DNA of 13,382 nucleotides from Deltaproteobacteria bacterium (GCA_016218905.1 JACRCS010000041.1:1-13382), one strand, 5' to 3'. Shown: positions 1-6,401, counted from the stretch's first letter. The notes: generated by a model not told the origin, from the letters alone. A program made the numbers and translations.

Positions 1-651
1 ACGATCGTGGGCTTCTCAGAGCTGATGGTCCAGCGGGACATGGATCCCGACCAACTGCGCGAAAGCCTGGACGTGGTGTGCCGGGTGAGCCGCCGCTTGC
101 GGGAGCTCGTCGAGGGCCTCCTCTCCTACAGCGCGCTCGGCAGGTCCGAGGGCGCCATGGTCGAGGTCTCGACGGGGAAACTCCTGGAAGAGGTGGAGGC
201 CGAGCTCGAAGGCCTGCTCGCCAGCTCGGGCGCCGAGCTCTCCTACCGCAGGATCCCGCCCGCGGTCCGGGGCAGGCCGATGGAGCTCGGGAGGGTCTTC
301 AAGAACCTGATTGAGAACGCCGTCCATTACGCGAAGCCGGGGGAGAAGCCCGAGGTCGAAGTCTCCTGCATCGGCGACGAGAACGGCTCCCACCTCTTCT
401 GCGTGAAGGACAACGGGATCGGCATCGAGCCCGAGCGCGCCCGCGACGTCTTCCGCCTCTTCCACCGGGGAGCGGGAGGCGGAGTCGGCCTCGGCCTCGC
501 CATCGTCGAACGGGTCATCCTGGCCCATTCGGGCCGCATCTGGGTAGAGAGCGAGACCGGCGAGGGCTGCCGCTTCTACTTCACCCTCCCGAAACCGACC
601 TCCTGCGGTCCAGAGCCCGGGCCGGGCGAAGAAGTCCTCGCCGATCTCTGA
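1..651 (+). CDS. Sensor histidine kinase, C-terminal part (5' end outside window)
   Basis: The reading frame is open from the first base, so the start, the sensor domains and the phosphoacceptor His are missing. The first visible residues (T-I-V-G-F-S-E-L-M) resemble the stretch just after the H-box of HisKA domains, and the segment S-R-R-L-R-E-L-V-E-G-L-L-S-Y-S continues the dimerisation helix. The HATPase_c domain is complete. It has an N-box (FKNLIENAVHYA, about visible residues 100-111), a G1 box (DNGIGI, about 137-142), an F-box (VFRLFH) and a G2 region (GVGLGLAIVERV, about 161-172). It ends in the usual R-I-W-V-E-S strand and a short Pro/Glu-rich tail, with TGA at 649-651. Such kinases autophosphorylate and pass phosphate to a response regulator, but no regulator gene is visible. 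It converges on the minus-strand genes. The family assignment is firm; the signal it senses cannot be read here. Confidence 0.93.
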   Translation, partial: TIVGFSELMVQRDMDPDQLRESLDVVCRVSRRLRELVEGLLSYSALGRSEGAMVEVSTGKLLEEVEAELEGLLASSGAELSYRRIPPAVRGRPMELGRVFKNLIENAVHYAKPGEKPEVEVSCIGDENGSHLFCVKDNGIGIEPERARDVFRLFHRGAGGGVGLGLAIVERVILAHSGRIWVESETGEGCRFYFTLPKPTSCGPEPGPGEEVLADL

Positions 652-687
652 CGCGGAGGTCCAAGCTCCGCGTCCGGCGTCCCATCG

Positions 688-801
688 TCAGCCGGTCTTC
701 TGCCCCTTCCGCCTCAGGCCCTTCGGTATCGCTGACTCGCAGGGGATCCCCGTCTGACAGAAGCCGCAGCCGTACCCGTCGAAGTGGTAGTGTCGGGCCA
801 T
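688..801 (-). CDS. Candidate 37-residue Cys/His-rich small protein
   Basis: From the ATG at 801 the frame encodes 37 residues ending at TGA (688-690). The first half is MARHYHFDGYGCGFCQTG, with C12, C15 and C21 plus H4 and H6. This CxxC-x5-C arrangement with nearby His could bind a metal or form disulfides. The last 12 residues are basic (KGLRRKGQKTG). Codons are typical of the neighbours, with C- or G-ended codons for nearly every residue of the aromatic/Cys core, which favours real coding. No strong Shine-Dalgarno sequence sits directly before the ATG. A CAGGAG lies further up, spaced for a possible CTG start at 828 that would add another Cys. The frame is open further upstream to an ATG at 903. 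I do not recognise the family and assign no function. It could still be a chance frame. Confidence 0.4.
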   Translation of the reverse strand: MARHYHFDGYGCGFCQTGIPCESAIPKGLRRKGQKTG

Positions 802-857
802 CTGGCGCGAACAGAGTTTCAGGTGCAGGTGTTCTCCTGAGGAGCAAATCTTTTTTG

Positions 858-876
858 GCACGGGCTGCGGCCGTGC
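858..876. repeat. Short inverted repeat beside a T6 run
   Basis: GCACGG (858-863) pairs with CCGTGC (871-876) around a 7-nt loop. The T6 run at 851-856 lies on the plus-strand 5' side, so this is not a standard terminator in either direction. It sits about 60-75 bp upstream of the ATG of the candidate small gene on the minus strand, so it may belong to that gene's leader or promoter region. Confidence 0.25.
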
Positions 877-936
877 GGGATGGCGGCGTGGGTCGCTCGG
901 CACGCCCCCCGGCGACGCAAGCGCTCGAAGGAAAGA

Positions 937-965
937 CCCCTCGACGTCAGCTTCCCGTCGAGGGG
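937..965 (-). terminator. Hairpin, possible second terminator for the minus-strand cluster
   Basis: CCCCTCGACG (937-946) and CGTCGAGGGG (956-965) form a perfect 10-bp stem with a 9-nt loop. Read on the minus strand the stem is followed by TCTTTCCTTC, a weak U-rich tail, so it could be a backup terminator for transcription coming from the outer-membrane protein gene. It could also be a repeat-type hairpin. Confidence 0.4.
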
Positions 966-983
966 CGGAGGAAGGGCCTGCGA

Positions 984-1018
984 GCTGACGACTGAGAACT
1001 GAAAACTGTCAACTCCAT
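984..1018. repeat. Heptamer-periodic tract
   Basis: Consecutive 7-nt units read GCTGACG, ACTGAGA, ACTGAAA, ACTGTCA and ACTCCAT. The period is exact and the first four bases are nearly constant (ACTG). It looks like a short degenerate tandem heptamer repeat. It lies between two strong hairpins in non-coding DNA, and its 3' end runs into the left arm of the hairpin at 1014. Confidence 0.5.
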
Positions 1019-1042
1019 CCGGAAAGGCACTTTCCGGATGGA
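1014..1042 (-). terminator. Strong hairpin after the outer-membrane protein gene, likely terminator
   Basis: TCCATCCGGAAA (1014-1025) and TTTCCGGATGGA (1031-1042) are perfect reverse complements around GGCAC, whose outer G and C can also pair. It begins 4 nt after the TAG stop (1047-1049) of the minus-strand outer-membrane gene, where a terminator is expected. The minus-strand sequence after the stem is only moderately T-rich (GTTGACAGTTTTC), so termination strength is uncertain. Confidence 0.6.
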
Positions 1043-1046
1043 CTGC

Positions 1047-2018
1047 CTAGAAGGCCCAGATCAGGTTCAGCCACGTGAGCTGCCCCTCGGGGAGGTTCTT
1101 GGCACCGAACTCCCGCTGGTGCTTCAACGTCGCGCTGAAACGGCCTTGATTGGGCCAGTACTTGATGGTGGGGCCGGCCGCGAAGATCTCTCCTTTGTCG
1201 CCCTTGATCGTACCGGTCACGGCGCTCTCGAATTCATCTTTGGTCACCTGCCAGTAGGCGTACCCCGAGATGCCGTACCGGAGGGCCTCAGTCCGAGCGT
1301 AGCTGAGAGCCCAGTCGAAGTGGAACTCCTGCCCCGGCTGCAACTCCCCCTCGAAGGCGCCTACCCCGGGTACTCCGAGGAGATAGTTGTCATTCTTGGT
1401 GTTGAAGTCGTACATGGCCTTCACCGATACGTCGAAGCCCTTCCAGATATAGGTGGCGGCTAGTACCGTCTCGAAAGTCCAGTGGTTCTTGCTCAGAATC
1501 TGGGAAGCGGGATCCCCCGCGCGGTAGTTCCCCGACGGGAAGACCACTTCCTCCGCGACGGCCAAGTGGAAGCTCGGCCCGAAGTGCCAGGAGATCAAGG
1601 GGGCCCAGGCGATGTCACCGAGCCCCGAATCACGCGAGTCGATGCCGAGACCATTCGAGCGGACATCGGACCAGTAAAGCGGAAAGACTGCATACGTCCC
1701 CAAGATGCCACCGAGGACCTTCGTGGGTGTCATCCAGATGAAGCGGGGCACGGCGACGGTCAGGTTGACTTTCAGGTCGACCGGGATCTTGTTCCCGTCG
1801 TCGTCCAGGAGCCTGAACTTCTGCACCGAAGCCAGGTAGTCCTTCATGTAGAAGCCCGGCGGAGGCAGGGCCCCCGAGAGGAAGTCCTCCGCCCCGTTCG
1901 GATAGTGCTGCCCCGCGAAGGGCAAGTTCGCCCAGGAAGGGCTCGACCCCAGACCCGCCAACGCCAAGACAAACCCGAAACCCAATCCCTTCCAGCGAGA
2001 AGCGCTCGATCTACCCAT
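1047..2018 (-). CDS. Outer-membrane protein, MetA-pathway of phenol degradation family (COG4313-like)
   Basis: The product is 323 residues from the ATG at 2018. Residues 1-30 form a Sec signal peptide: an N-terminal Arg/Lys stretch, a hydrophobic core (GLGFGFVLALAGLG) and a likely cut after S-W-A. The mature part has the alternating hydrophobic/polar strands of a beta-barrel and ends in ...NLIWAF, the C-terminal Phe used as an outer-membrane assembly signal. Segments such as LPPPGFYMKDYL and SGLGDIAWAPLISWHF are typical of the Phenol_MetA_deg/'transporter' family, often found in clusters for aromatic or other hydrophobic compounds. Its likely role is passage or retention of a hydrophobic substrate at the outer membrane, but that is inference. 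The start is chosen over an in-frame ATG at 2123 because of the strong ribosome site and the signal peptide. It is the last gene of the minus-strand cluster, 118 bp after the flavoprotein gene. Confidence 0.88.
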   Translation of the reverse strand: MGRSSASRWKGLGFGFVLALAGLGSSPSWANLPFAGQHYPNGAEDFLSGALPPPGFYMKDYLASVQKFRLLDDDGNKIPVDLKVNLTVAVPRFIWMTPTKVLGGILGTYAVFPLYWSDVRSNGLGIDSRDSGLGDIAWAPLISWHFGPSFHLAVAEEVVFPSGNYRAGDPASQILSKNHWTFETVLAATYIWKGFDVSVKAMYDFNTKNDNYLLGVPGVGAFEGELQPGQEFHFDWALSYARTEALRYGISGYAYWQVTKDEFESAVTGTIKGDKGEIFAAGPTIKYWPNQGRFSATLKHQREFGAKNLPEGQLTWLNLIWAF

Positions 2019-2022
2019 TCCT

Positions 2023-2029
2023 ACCTCCT
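2023..2029 (-). promoter_or_regulatory. Ribosome binding site AGGAGGT
   Basis: AGGAGGT on the minus strand lies 4 nt before the ATG at 2018. It decides the start of the outer-membrane protein over the longer in-frame alternative at 2123, which would put 35 polar residues ahead of the signal peptide. Confidence 0.75.
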
Positions 2030-2136
2030 CTGCGATACGACCTGCCGGTTCAAGGCAAGCCGGGGTGACTTCCTCCCCCGCAACGCGAGACTTGGAATAC
2101 GAACGGAAATTCTTCGCGGGCACAGGTTCGATAGGC

Positions 2137-3231
2137 TCAGCTCTCTGCGGCCTGGTACGCTTCGGCCAGCGCCTCGGCCAGGGGAGCGGGGCCCTGCGCT
2201 TCTCTCGCGGTGAGCCCTGCCTCGAGGCCTTTGAAGCGCTCGATCATGGCGAGCACGGGGCGGAGCCGTTCGCCGTAGCCATCCATCGCCGTACCCTTGC
2301 CCGAAGCGGCCTCCAGGACGGCCTCGCCGGCCAGCGTTCCGCTCCAAACCGCGGTGGAGATGCCTTCGAACGTGATGGGAAGGATCAGCCCAGCCGCGTC
2401 GCCTACGAGGAGGCAGTTCCCGACTCCGGGACGGAACCGTCCCGAGAGGAGCTCATTGTGAAGGACGGCGATCATGCAGCCGTCTCGCAGGACGGGGCGA
2501 CTTCCGGGCGCGAAGTTCGCGGGACCCAAGATGCGCCGGATGTCCTCCCGCAGGTCCAGGATGTCGCGTCCCTCGATCATGAAGACGTCGTCTTTGTGGT
2601 TGACTCCGAAACGGGGCCGCATCTGCCCCTTCGGGAAGAACCAATGGTAGTAGTCCGGCTCCAGAGCGAGGGAGCCCGGGTAGATCTCCCGCAGCGGCTT
2701 GGAGTACCGGACCTGCAGGTCGGGAAAGAGGGCCTTTCTCGTCGGAGAAGCGGCGCCCTCGGCGCCGATCAGGTATCCGGCGGAGACGACCACCTCCTCG
2801 CGGGCTCTGACGACCTTCGCACGATAGCGCCCGCCCTCGGGGGACATTTCCACCACGTGGGAGCTTTCCCAGAACTCCGCCCCCTCGTCCCGCGCCCTCC
2901 GCACCATCCAGCCATCGAGGTGCTTGCGCCACGCGATGGGAGTCCTCATGCCGAAGGCTACCGGTTCGGCGCCGGCCACGTGGATCTTGTGGCCGACGAG
3001 AACCTTCGGGGCCGCGAGCACTTCATCCGGTAGCGGTCCAAAGACGCCCTCTACGAGCTCGCAAGCCCAGCGCCCCATGAGCATGCCGGAGCAGACCTTG
3101 TCCCTGGGTAGCTTCCTGCGCTCCAACACGAGGGTAGAGAGCCCTGCTCCGGCACAATGCCTGGCTGCGGCAGCGCCTGCGGGTCCGCCTCCGGCGACCA
3201 GGACATCGACCACCTTTTCTTGCCTAGACAT
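2137..3231 (-). CDS. FAD-dependent oxidoreductase, geranylgeranyl-reductase-like family
   Basis: The product is 364 residues from the ATG at 3231. The N-terminus has the FAD-binding Rossmann motif V-A-G-G-G-P-A-G-A-A (residues 12-21), with an acidic residue (E37 in VLERR) ending the second strand. PRDKVCSGML (42-51) is the P-x-D-K-x-C-G/S-type motif of geranylgeranyl reductases and related group A flavoproteins. LIGAEGAAS (154-162) is the DG motif with Glu for the usual Asp. LLVGDAAGLILPITFEGI (274-291) is the GD motif contacting FAD ribityl/pyrophosphate. Relatives reduce prenyl or polyene double bonds, or hydroxylate or halogenate; the substrate here is unknown. The ATG overlaps the 3' end of the thiolase gene by 8 bp, which suggests translational coupling. 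GAGAAGG, 9 nt upstream of the ATG, can serve as ribosome site. A longer in-frame start at 3315 would lie deep inside the thiolase gene and is rejected. Confidence 0.88.
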   Translation of the reverse strand: MSRQEKVVDVLVAGGGPAGAAAARHCAGAGLSTLVLERRKLPRDKVCSGMLMGRWACELVEGVFGPLPDEVLAAPKVLVGHKIHVAGAEPVAFGMRTPIAWRKHLDGWMVRRARDEGAEFWESSHVVEMSPEGGRYRAKVVRAREEVVVSAGYLIGAEGAASPTRKALFPDLQVRYSKPLREIYPGSLALEPDYYHWFFPKGQMRPRFGVNHKDDVFMIEGRDILDLREDIRRILGPANFAPGSRPVLRDGCMIAVLHNELLSGRFRPGVGNCLLVGDAAGLILPITFEGISTAVWSGTLAGEAVLEAASGKGTAMDGYGERLRPVLAMIERFKGLEAGLTAREAQGPAPLAEALAEAYQAAES

Positions 3232-4498
3232 ATTGCGGAACCTTCTCGAGGATGTGGACGTGCATCGAAGCCTCTTCAAAGTACACGAACCCGCCGCCGT
3301 TCTCCGCGATCCCAAGCCTGGCCCCCTCCACTTGCCGCCTGCCTGCCTCGCCGCGCAACTGGGTCACCAGTTCGTAGATCTGCGCGACTCCGGTAGCACC
3401 CAGGGGATGTCCACGTGAGGCGAGTCCTCCCGAGACATTGATGGGTATCCTGCCGCCGAGAGTGGTCGCACCGGACTCCGCCAAGGGTCCCCCGCCGCCC
3501 GGTTCACAGAACCCCAAGCCCTCGCTGACGCGCAGTTCCCCGAAAGCGGAAGCGTCGTGCACCTCGGCCAGGTCCATGTCCTCCGGCCCTACACCGGCAA
3601 GGTCGTACGCCTTTCGAGACACGGTGCGGACCGCGTCCTCTTGCCAAGCGGAGAAGGGGCGAGGGGTGTGGGAACCGACGACCGAGGCGAGGATCTTCAC
3701 GGGCCGTGCTCGCCCGGCGCGCTTCAGGAACTCGCCGGAGCAGACGATCGCGGCTGCGCTGCCGTCTGAGATCGGCGCACACATGGGAACCGTGACGGGC
3801 CAGGTCATGGCCCTCCCGGCCAGGATCTCGTCGACGGTCATCTCTTTGCGATACATGGCGAGAGGGTTCAGGGAGCCGTGGTAGTGGTTCTTGGAAGCGA
3901 TCTTCGCGACCTGCCGTTGGGTGGTTCCGAACTGCTTCATGTGGCCGCGGGTCATGTGCGCGTACAGGTCCATGGTGAAGATGGGGCTCCCGTTCCCTTC
4001 GGCGGCGGCTTCGGCGGCAGCGACTTCGGGAGGCATCCCCGGCACCGGAGGCGCCCCGACTTCCTTCCAGCGGTCGAGGAACTCGTCCAGCTCTTCGAGG
4101 TCGCTCCCCCCGAGCAGCGCGCGGAAGGATTTCGTCTTGTCCTCATGCCACAGTTTCTCGGTGCCCACCGCCAGGGCGCACTCGTGCAGGCCAGAGGCCA
4201 CCCCGAGCCAGGCGGAGTGGAGCGCAGTTGCGCCCCCGCCGCACGCGTTCTCGACATTGATAATGGGAATGCCCTGCAGACCGATGCCCTTGAACGCAAC
4301 CTGACCCCGCACGAAGTTCTGCTCCGTGAAGAACCCCCAAGTGGAGTTCGCAAACCAGGCGGCCTGGAGGTCCTCCTTCACCAGGCCGGCATCGTCCAGT
4401 GCCGAGCGGACGGATTCGGTGGTGAGTTCTTTGATGCTCTTGTCCAGATGCTTACCGAACGGGGTCATCCCGATGCCGACTACGTAGACGGGCCGCAT
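3224..4498 (-). CDS. Thiolase family protein (SCP-x / lipid-transfer type acyl-CoA acetyltransferase)
   Basis: The product is 424 residues from the ATG at 4498. It opens with VYVVGIGMTPFGKH, typical of SCP-x-type thiolases. The nucleophile region is NVENACGGGATALHSA with C86. Two His motifs follow: EVHDASAFGEL (H314) and SGGLASRGHPLGATG (H364). The last motif, where biosynthetic and degradative thiolases carry the second catalytic Cys (C-x-G-G-G), reads AENGGGF here (about 399-404), as in non-classical SCP-x-like thiolases. Such enzymes cleave or form C-C bonds of bulky or branched acyl-CoAs such as sterol side chains; the true substrate is not readable. The start is set by GAGGAGG 8 nt upstream. 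It overlaps the next gene (flavoprotein) by 8 bp and is separated from the ligase gene by a palindromic repeat. Confidence 0.9.
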   Translation of the reverse strand: MRPVYVVGIGMTPFGKHLDKSIKELTTESVRSALDDAGLVKEDLQAAWFANSTWGFFTEQNFVRGQVAFKGIGLQGIPIINVENACGGGATALHSAWLGVASGLHECALAVGTEKLWHEDKTKSFRALLGGSDLEELDEFLDRWKEVGAPPVPGMPPEVAAAEAAAEGNGSPIFTMDLYAHMTRGHMKQFGTTQRQVAKIASKNHYHGSLNPLAMYRKEMTVDEILAGRAMTWPVTVPMCAPISDGSAAAIVCSGEFLKRAGRARPVKILASVVGSHTPRPFSAWQEDAVRTVSRKAYDLAGVGPEDMDLAEVHDASAFGELRVSEGLGFCEPGGGGPLAESGATTLGGRIPINVSGGLASRGHPLGATGVAQIYELVTQLRGEAGRRQVEGARLGIAENGGGFVYFEEASMHVHILEKVPQYV

Positions 4499-4506
4499 GG
4501 GCAGCG

Positions 4507-4513
4507 CCTCCTC
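4507..4513 (-). promoter_or_regulatory. Ribosome binding site GAGGAGG of the thiolase gene
   Basis: GAGGAGG on the minus strand lies 8 nt before the ATG at 4498. It selects this start rather than the in-frame ATG at 4711, whose extra 71 codons would be translated repeat DNA. Confidence 0.75.
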
Positions 4514-4520
4514 AAAGTAG

Positions 4521-4537
4521 GGTGGGCTCAGCCCACC
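4521..4537. repeat. REP-like palindrome GGTGGGCTCAGCCCACC
   Basis: GGTGGGCT and AGCCCACC form a perfect 8-bp stem around a single C. It lies 7 nt upstream of the thiolase ribosome site, in the mRNA leader, where the folded RNA could stabilise the thiolase transcript or limit read-through. It shares the GGTGGGC/GCCCACC core with the ends of the larger repeat at 4553-4771. Confidence 0.65.
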
Positions 4538-4552
4538 ATGTGCCTTCGTACC

Positions 4553-4771
4553 GGTGGGCGGAGCCCTCCATAAGCGCTCAAATAAGGCGATAGCCAATCG
4601 TAGGTTGGGTCGAGGAACGAGACCCAACAATGCGCCCGGCGACGATGCTCTCCAAGAACCTACGAGACCCGCCGTCCGTCGAAGGTATCTGTTGGGTTTC
4701 GCTGCGCTCAACCCAACCTACGAGATGAACGCTTTGCTTATTTGAGCGCTTATGCGGGGCGGAGCCCACCC
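4553..4771. repeat. Nested inverted-repeat element between ligase and thiolase genes
   Basis: The two halves mirror each other. CATAAGCGCTCAAATAAG (4569-4586) is the exact reverse complement of 4737-4754. CGTAGGTTGGGT (4599-4610) is the exact reverse complement of 4711-4722. Each half carries its own smaller hairpin, GTTGGGTC/GACCCAAC (4604-4611 with 4621-4628) and GTTGGGTT/AACCCAAC (4691-4698 with 4710-4717). GGTGGGC near 4553 and GCCCACC near 4764 mark the outer ends. About 60 bp of unpaired centre remains. The region has no credible gene; one frame through it encodes the peptide WVERSETQQ, a string I associate with translated intergenic repeats in many genomes. No transposase is visible. 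It is best called a REP/BIME- or MITE-like element. Confidence 0.75.
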
Positions 4772-4789
4772 TTGAGTCTGACCGCCCCC

Positions 4790-6388
4790 TCACGACCTAG
4801 CCACCTTCACCCCAGCCTGTTCCCGATCCCACGTGTTCGGGGTCACCCCGGCCTGCTTCAACAGATACTTCTGCGTCCGCTCTGTCGGCGTCTTCGGAAG
4901 GCTTTCCATGAACTCGACGTACCGCGGCACCGCAAAGTAGGGCATCCGCTCCGCTGCGTAATGGATGAGATCGGCCGGATCTACTGCACAATCCGGCCTC
5001 AGGACGACGCAAATCTTGACCTCGTCCTCGGCGAGCTCGGACTTCACCGCAACGGCTGCGGACTCCAGCACTACCGGATGGGTGTTGATGGCGCGCTCCA
5101 CCTCGAAGGAGGAGATGTTTTCGCCCCTTCGCCGCAGCGAATCCTTCTTGCGGTCTACGAAGTAGTAGTAGCCGTCCGCGTCCTTCTTCGCCAAGTCCCC
5201 GGAGTGGAACCAAAGGTTCCGAAAGGCCTCGAGGGTCTTGTCCGGCATGTTGTAGTACTCGAGCATCATCGTGAACGGTTCTTGGGGGCGGAAGATGATC
5301 TCTCCGGGCTCGCCCACGGGGACCTCGACGTCGTGGTCGTCGACGAGCTTGATCTCGTAGATATCAAGGTTCTTCCCGCAGGAGCCCGGCCGCCGGTCGT
5401 TCATGCGGACATGGATGGGGATGCCGATCTCGGTCATGCCGAACCCCTCCATGCAGGTCAGATCGAAGCGTTTCTCCACCTGCTCCATCACGTTCTGCGG
5501 GCACCCCGCACCGAAGGCGACCCGGACCGGGTTGGCGGCGTCGTCCGGTCGCTCCGGCTGCTTCGCGAGGATCGGGATGACGGCCCCCAGGTAGTTGAAC
5601 TGGGTGGCCCCGTACCGGCGGATCTCCTCCCAAAAGCCCGACGCGCTGAACCGGTCGGCGAGCACCATCTGGGCCTCGGCGATCATGGCCGTCAGCGTCG
5701 TGAGGACCTGGGCGTTCATGTGGTACAGGGGGAGGAACGTGTAGAAGACGTCGTCCTTTGTCCCTTCGCGGCACTCGAGCATCCTCTGGGCGACGATGAC
5801 CCACATCTTGTGGGGGTTCAGAGCACCCTTGGAGAGCCCCGTGGTGCCGGAGGTGTAGATGATGCTGTGGGCGTCCCAGGGATCCACCTTCACCTCGACG
5901 GGAGTCTCCGGGGCCTCGAAGAACTCCTCGAAGCTGGCAACCGGGATCTTCAGGGCCTGCGGCTCGCCGCCCGGAGCCCCTCCCAAGACGACGACCCGTT
6001 CCAGCTTCTTTAAGTCATCCTGGATGAGCGGCAGACGGTCGAGGTAGTCCCGATGGATCACGAGGATCCTGGAGTCGGACTGATCCACGATGTGGCGGAG
6101 GAACTCGCCCTTATACGACGTGTTGACCGGGACCTCCACGGCTCCGATCTTTGCGGCACCGAACCAGAGGTGCAGGAACTCGGGGCAGTTGGGGAGCATG
6201 ATGCTCACCTTGTCGCCCTTGCCGATCCCGAGCCGCTGGTACGCGTTCGCGCACCGATTGGACAAGCGATCGATCTGCGCGTAGGTGAACGCCTGGTCCT
6301 TGAAGCGCAGGAAGACCTTGTCTCCGAGCCTTCGGGCTCGCTCCTCGACCAGCTCGCCCACGACGAGCGGGGTGTGTCCGCGGGCCAT
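4790..6388 (-). CDS. AMP-forming acyl-CoA ligase (CaiC-like / fatty-acid or aromatic acid:CoA ligase)
   Basis: The product is 532 residues, full length for the ANL superfamily. The ATG at 6388 has AGGAGGG 6 nt upstream. The enzyme adenylates a carboxylic acid with ATP and transfers it to CoA. Motifs in order are the phosphate loop YTSGTTGLSKGA (178-189), the substrate-pocket strand FNYLGAVIPIL (264-274), FGMTEIG (316-322), the hinge region WFHSGDLA (393-400) with DGYYYFVDRKKD (405-416), and RGENISSFEVE (421-431). The C-terminal motif reads LPKTPTERTQK (497-507), where the usual form is P-x-x-x-x-G-K: the catalytic-Lys position (504) is Arg and the preceding Gly is Glu. The closest resemblance by eye is to crotonobetaine/carnitine-CoA ligase-like proteins, but the substrate cannot be assigned. 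It is the first gene of the catabolic cluster, preceded by a 213-bp regulatory gap. Confidence 0.9.
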   Translation of the reverse strand: MARGHTPLVVGELVEERARRLGDKVFLRFKDQAFTYAQIDRLSNRCANAYQRLGIGKGDKVSIMLPNCPEFLHLWFGAAKIGAVEVPVNTSYKGEFLRHIVDQSDSRILVIHRDYLDRLPLIQDDLKKLERVVVLGGAPGGEPQALKIPVASFEEFFEAPETPVEVKVDPWDAHSIIYTSGTTGLSKGALNPHKMWVIVAQRMLECREGTKDDVFYTFLPLYHMNAQVLTTLTAMIAEAQMVLADRFSASGFWEEIRRYGATQFNYLGAVIPILAKQPERPDDAANPVRVAFGAGCPQNVMEQVEKRFDLTCMEGFGMTEIGIPIHVRMNDRRPGSCGKNLDIYEIKLVDDHDVEVPVGEPGEIIFRPQEPFTMMLEYYNMPDKTLEAFRNLWFHSGDLAKKDADGYYYFVDRKKDSLRRRGENISSFEVERAINTHPVVLESAAVAVKSELAEDEVKICVVLRPDCAVDPADLIHYAAERMPYFAVPRYVEFMESLPKTPTERTQKYLLKQAGVTPNTWDREQAGVKVARS

Positions 6389-6394
6389 TTCAAA

Positions 6395-6401
6395 CCCTCC
6401 T
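6395..6401 (-). promoter_or_regulatory. Ribosome binding site AGGAGGG of the ligase gene
   Basis: AGGAGGG on the minus strand, 6 nt before the ATG at 6388, fixes the start of the acyl-CoA ligase. Just upstream in the leader are two further dyads: GCGGGC/GCCCGC around GATAT (6413-6429) and the perfect 12-nt palindrome CGCGCCGGCGCG (6427-6438). Confidence 0.75.

Larger units (their letters stand above)
652..1046. other. 395-bp intergenic stretch with hairpins and a candidate small gene
   Basis: This is the gap between the kinase and the convergent outer-membrane protein gene. It holds a candidate small Cys-rich reading frame on the minus strand (688-801), a T6 run at 851-856 beside a 6-bp stem (858-876), a perfect 10-bp hairpin (937-965), a 7-nt-periodic tract (984-1018) and a perfect 12-bp hairpin (1014-1042). 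No other convincing gene is seen. The overlapping longer minus-strand frame at 581-847 runs into the kinase and looks like a shadow. Confidence 0.6.

Noticed and set aside
581..847. 88-codon minus-strand frame across the kinase 3' end
   Set aside because: It overlaps the kinase coding region, is Arg/Leu-rich without a motif, and conflicts with the better-supported Cys-rich frame.
834..856. CTCC-TGA-GGAG stem followed by T6 on the plus strand as terminator of the histidine kinase
   Set aside because: The stem is only 4 bp, lies 6 nt before the T-run and about 180 bp after the kinase stop, so it is too weak to call as a terminator.
2019..2123. N-terminal extension of the outer-membrane protein to an ATG at 2123
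   Set aside because: The extension is polar, would hide the signal peptide, and the perfect AGGAGGT sits before the ATG at 2018.
4499..4711. N-terminal extension of the thiolase to an ATG at 4711
   Set aside because: The added 71 residues are translated palindromic repeat. GAGGAGG marks the ATG at 4498, where the conserved thiolase start begins.
4742..6013. 423-codon plus-strand frame opposite the acyl-CoA ligase
   Set aside because: It is antisense to a gene with all ANL motifs, has no recognisable domain, and starts inside the palindromic repeat.
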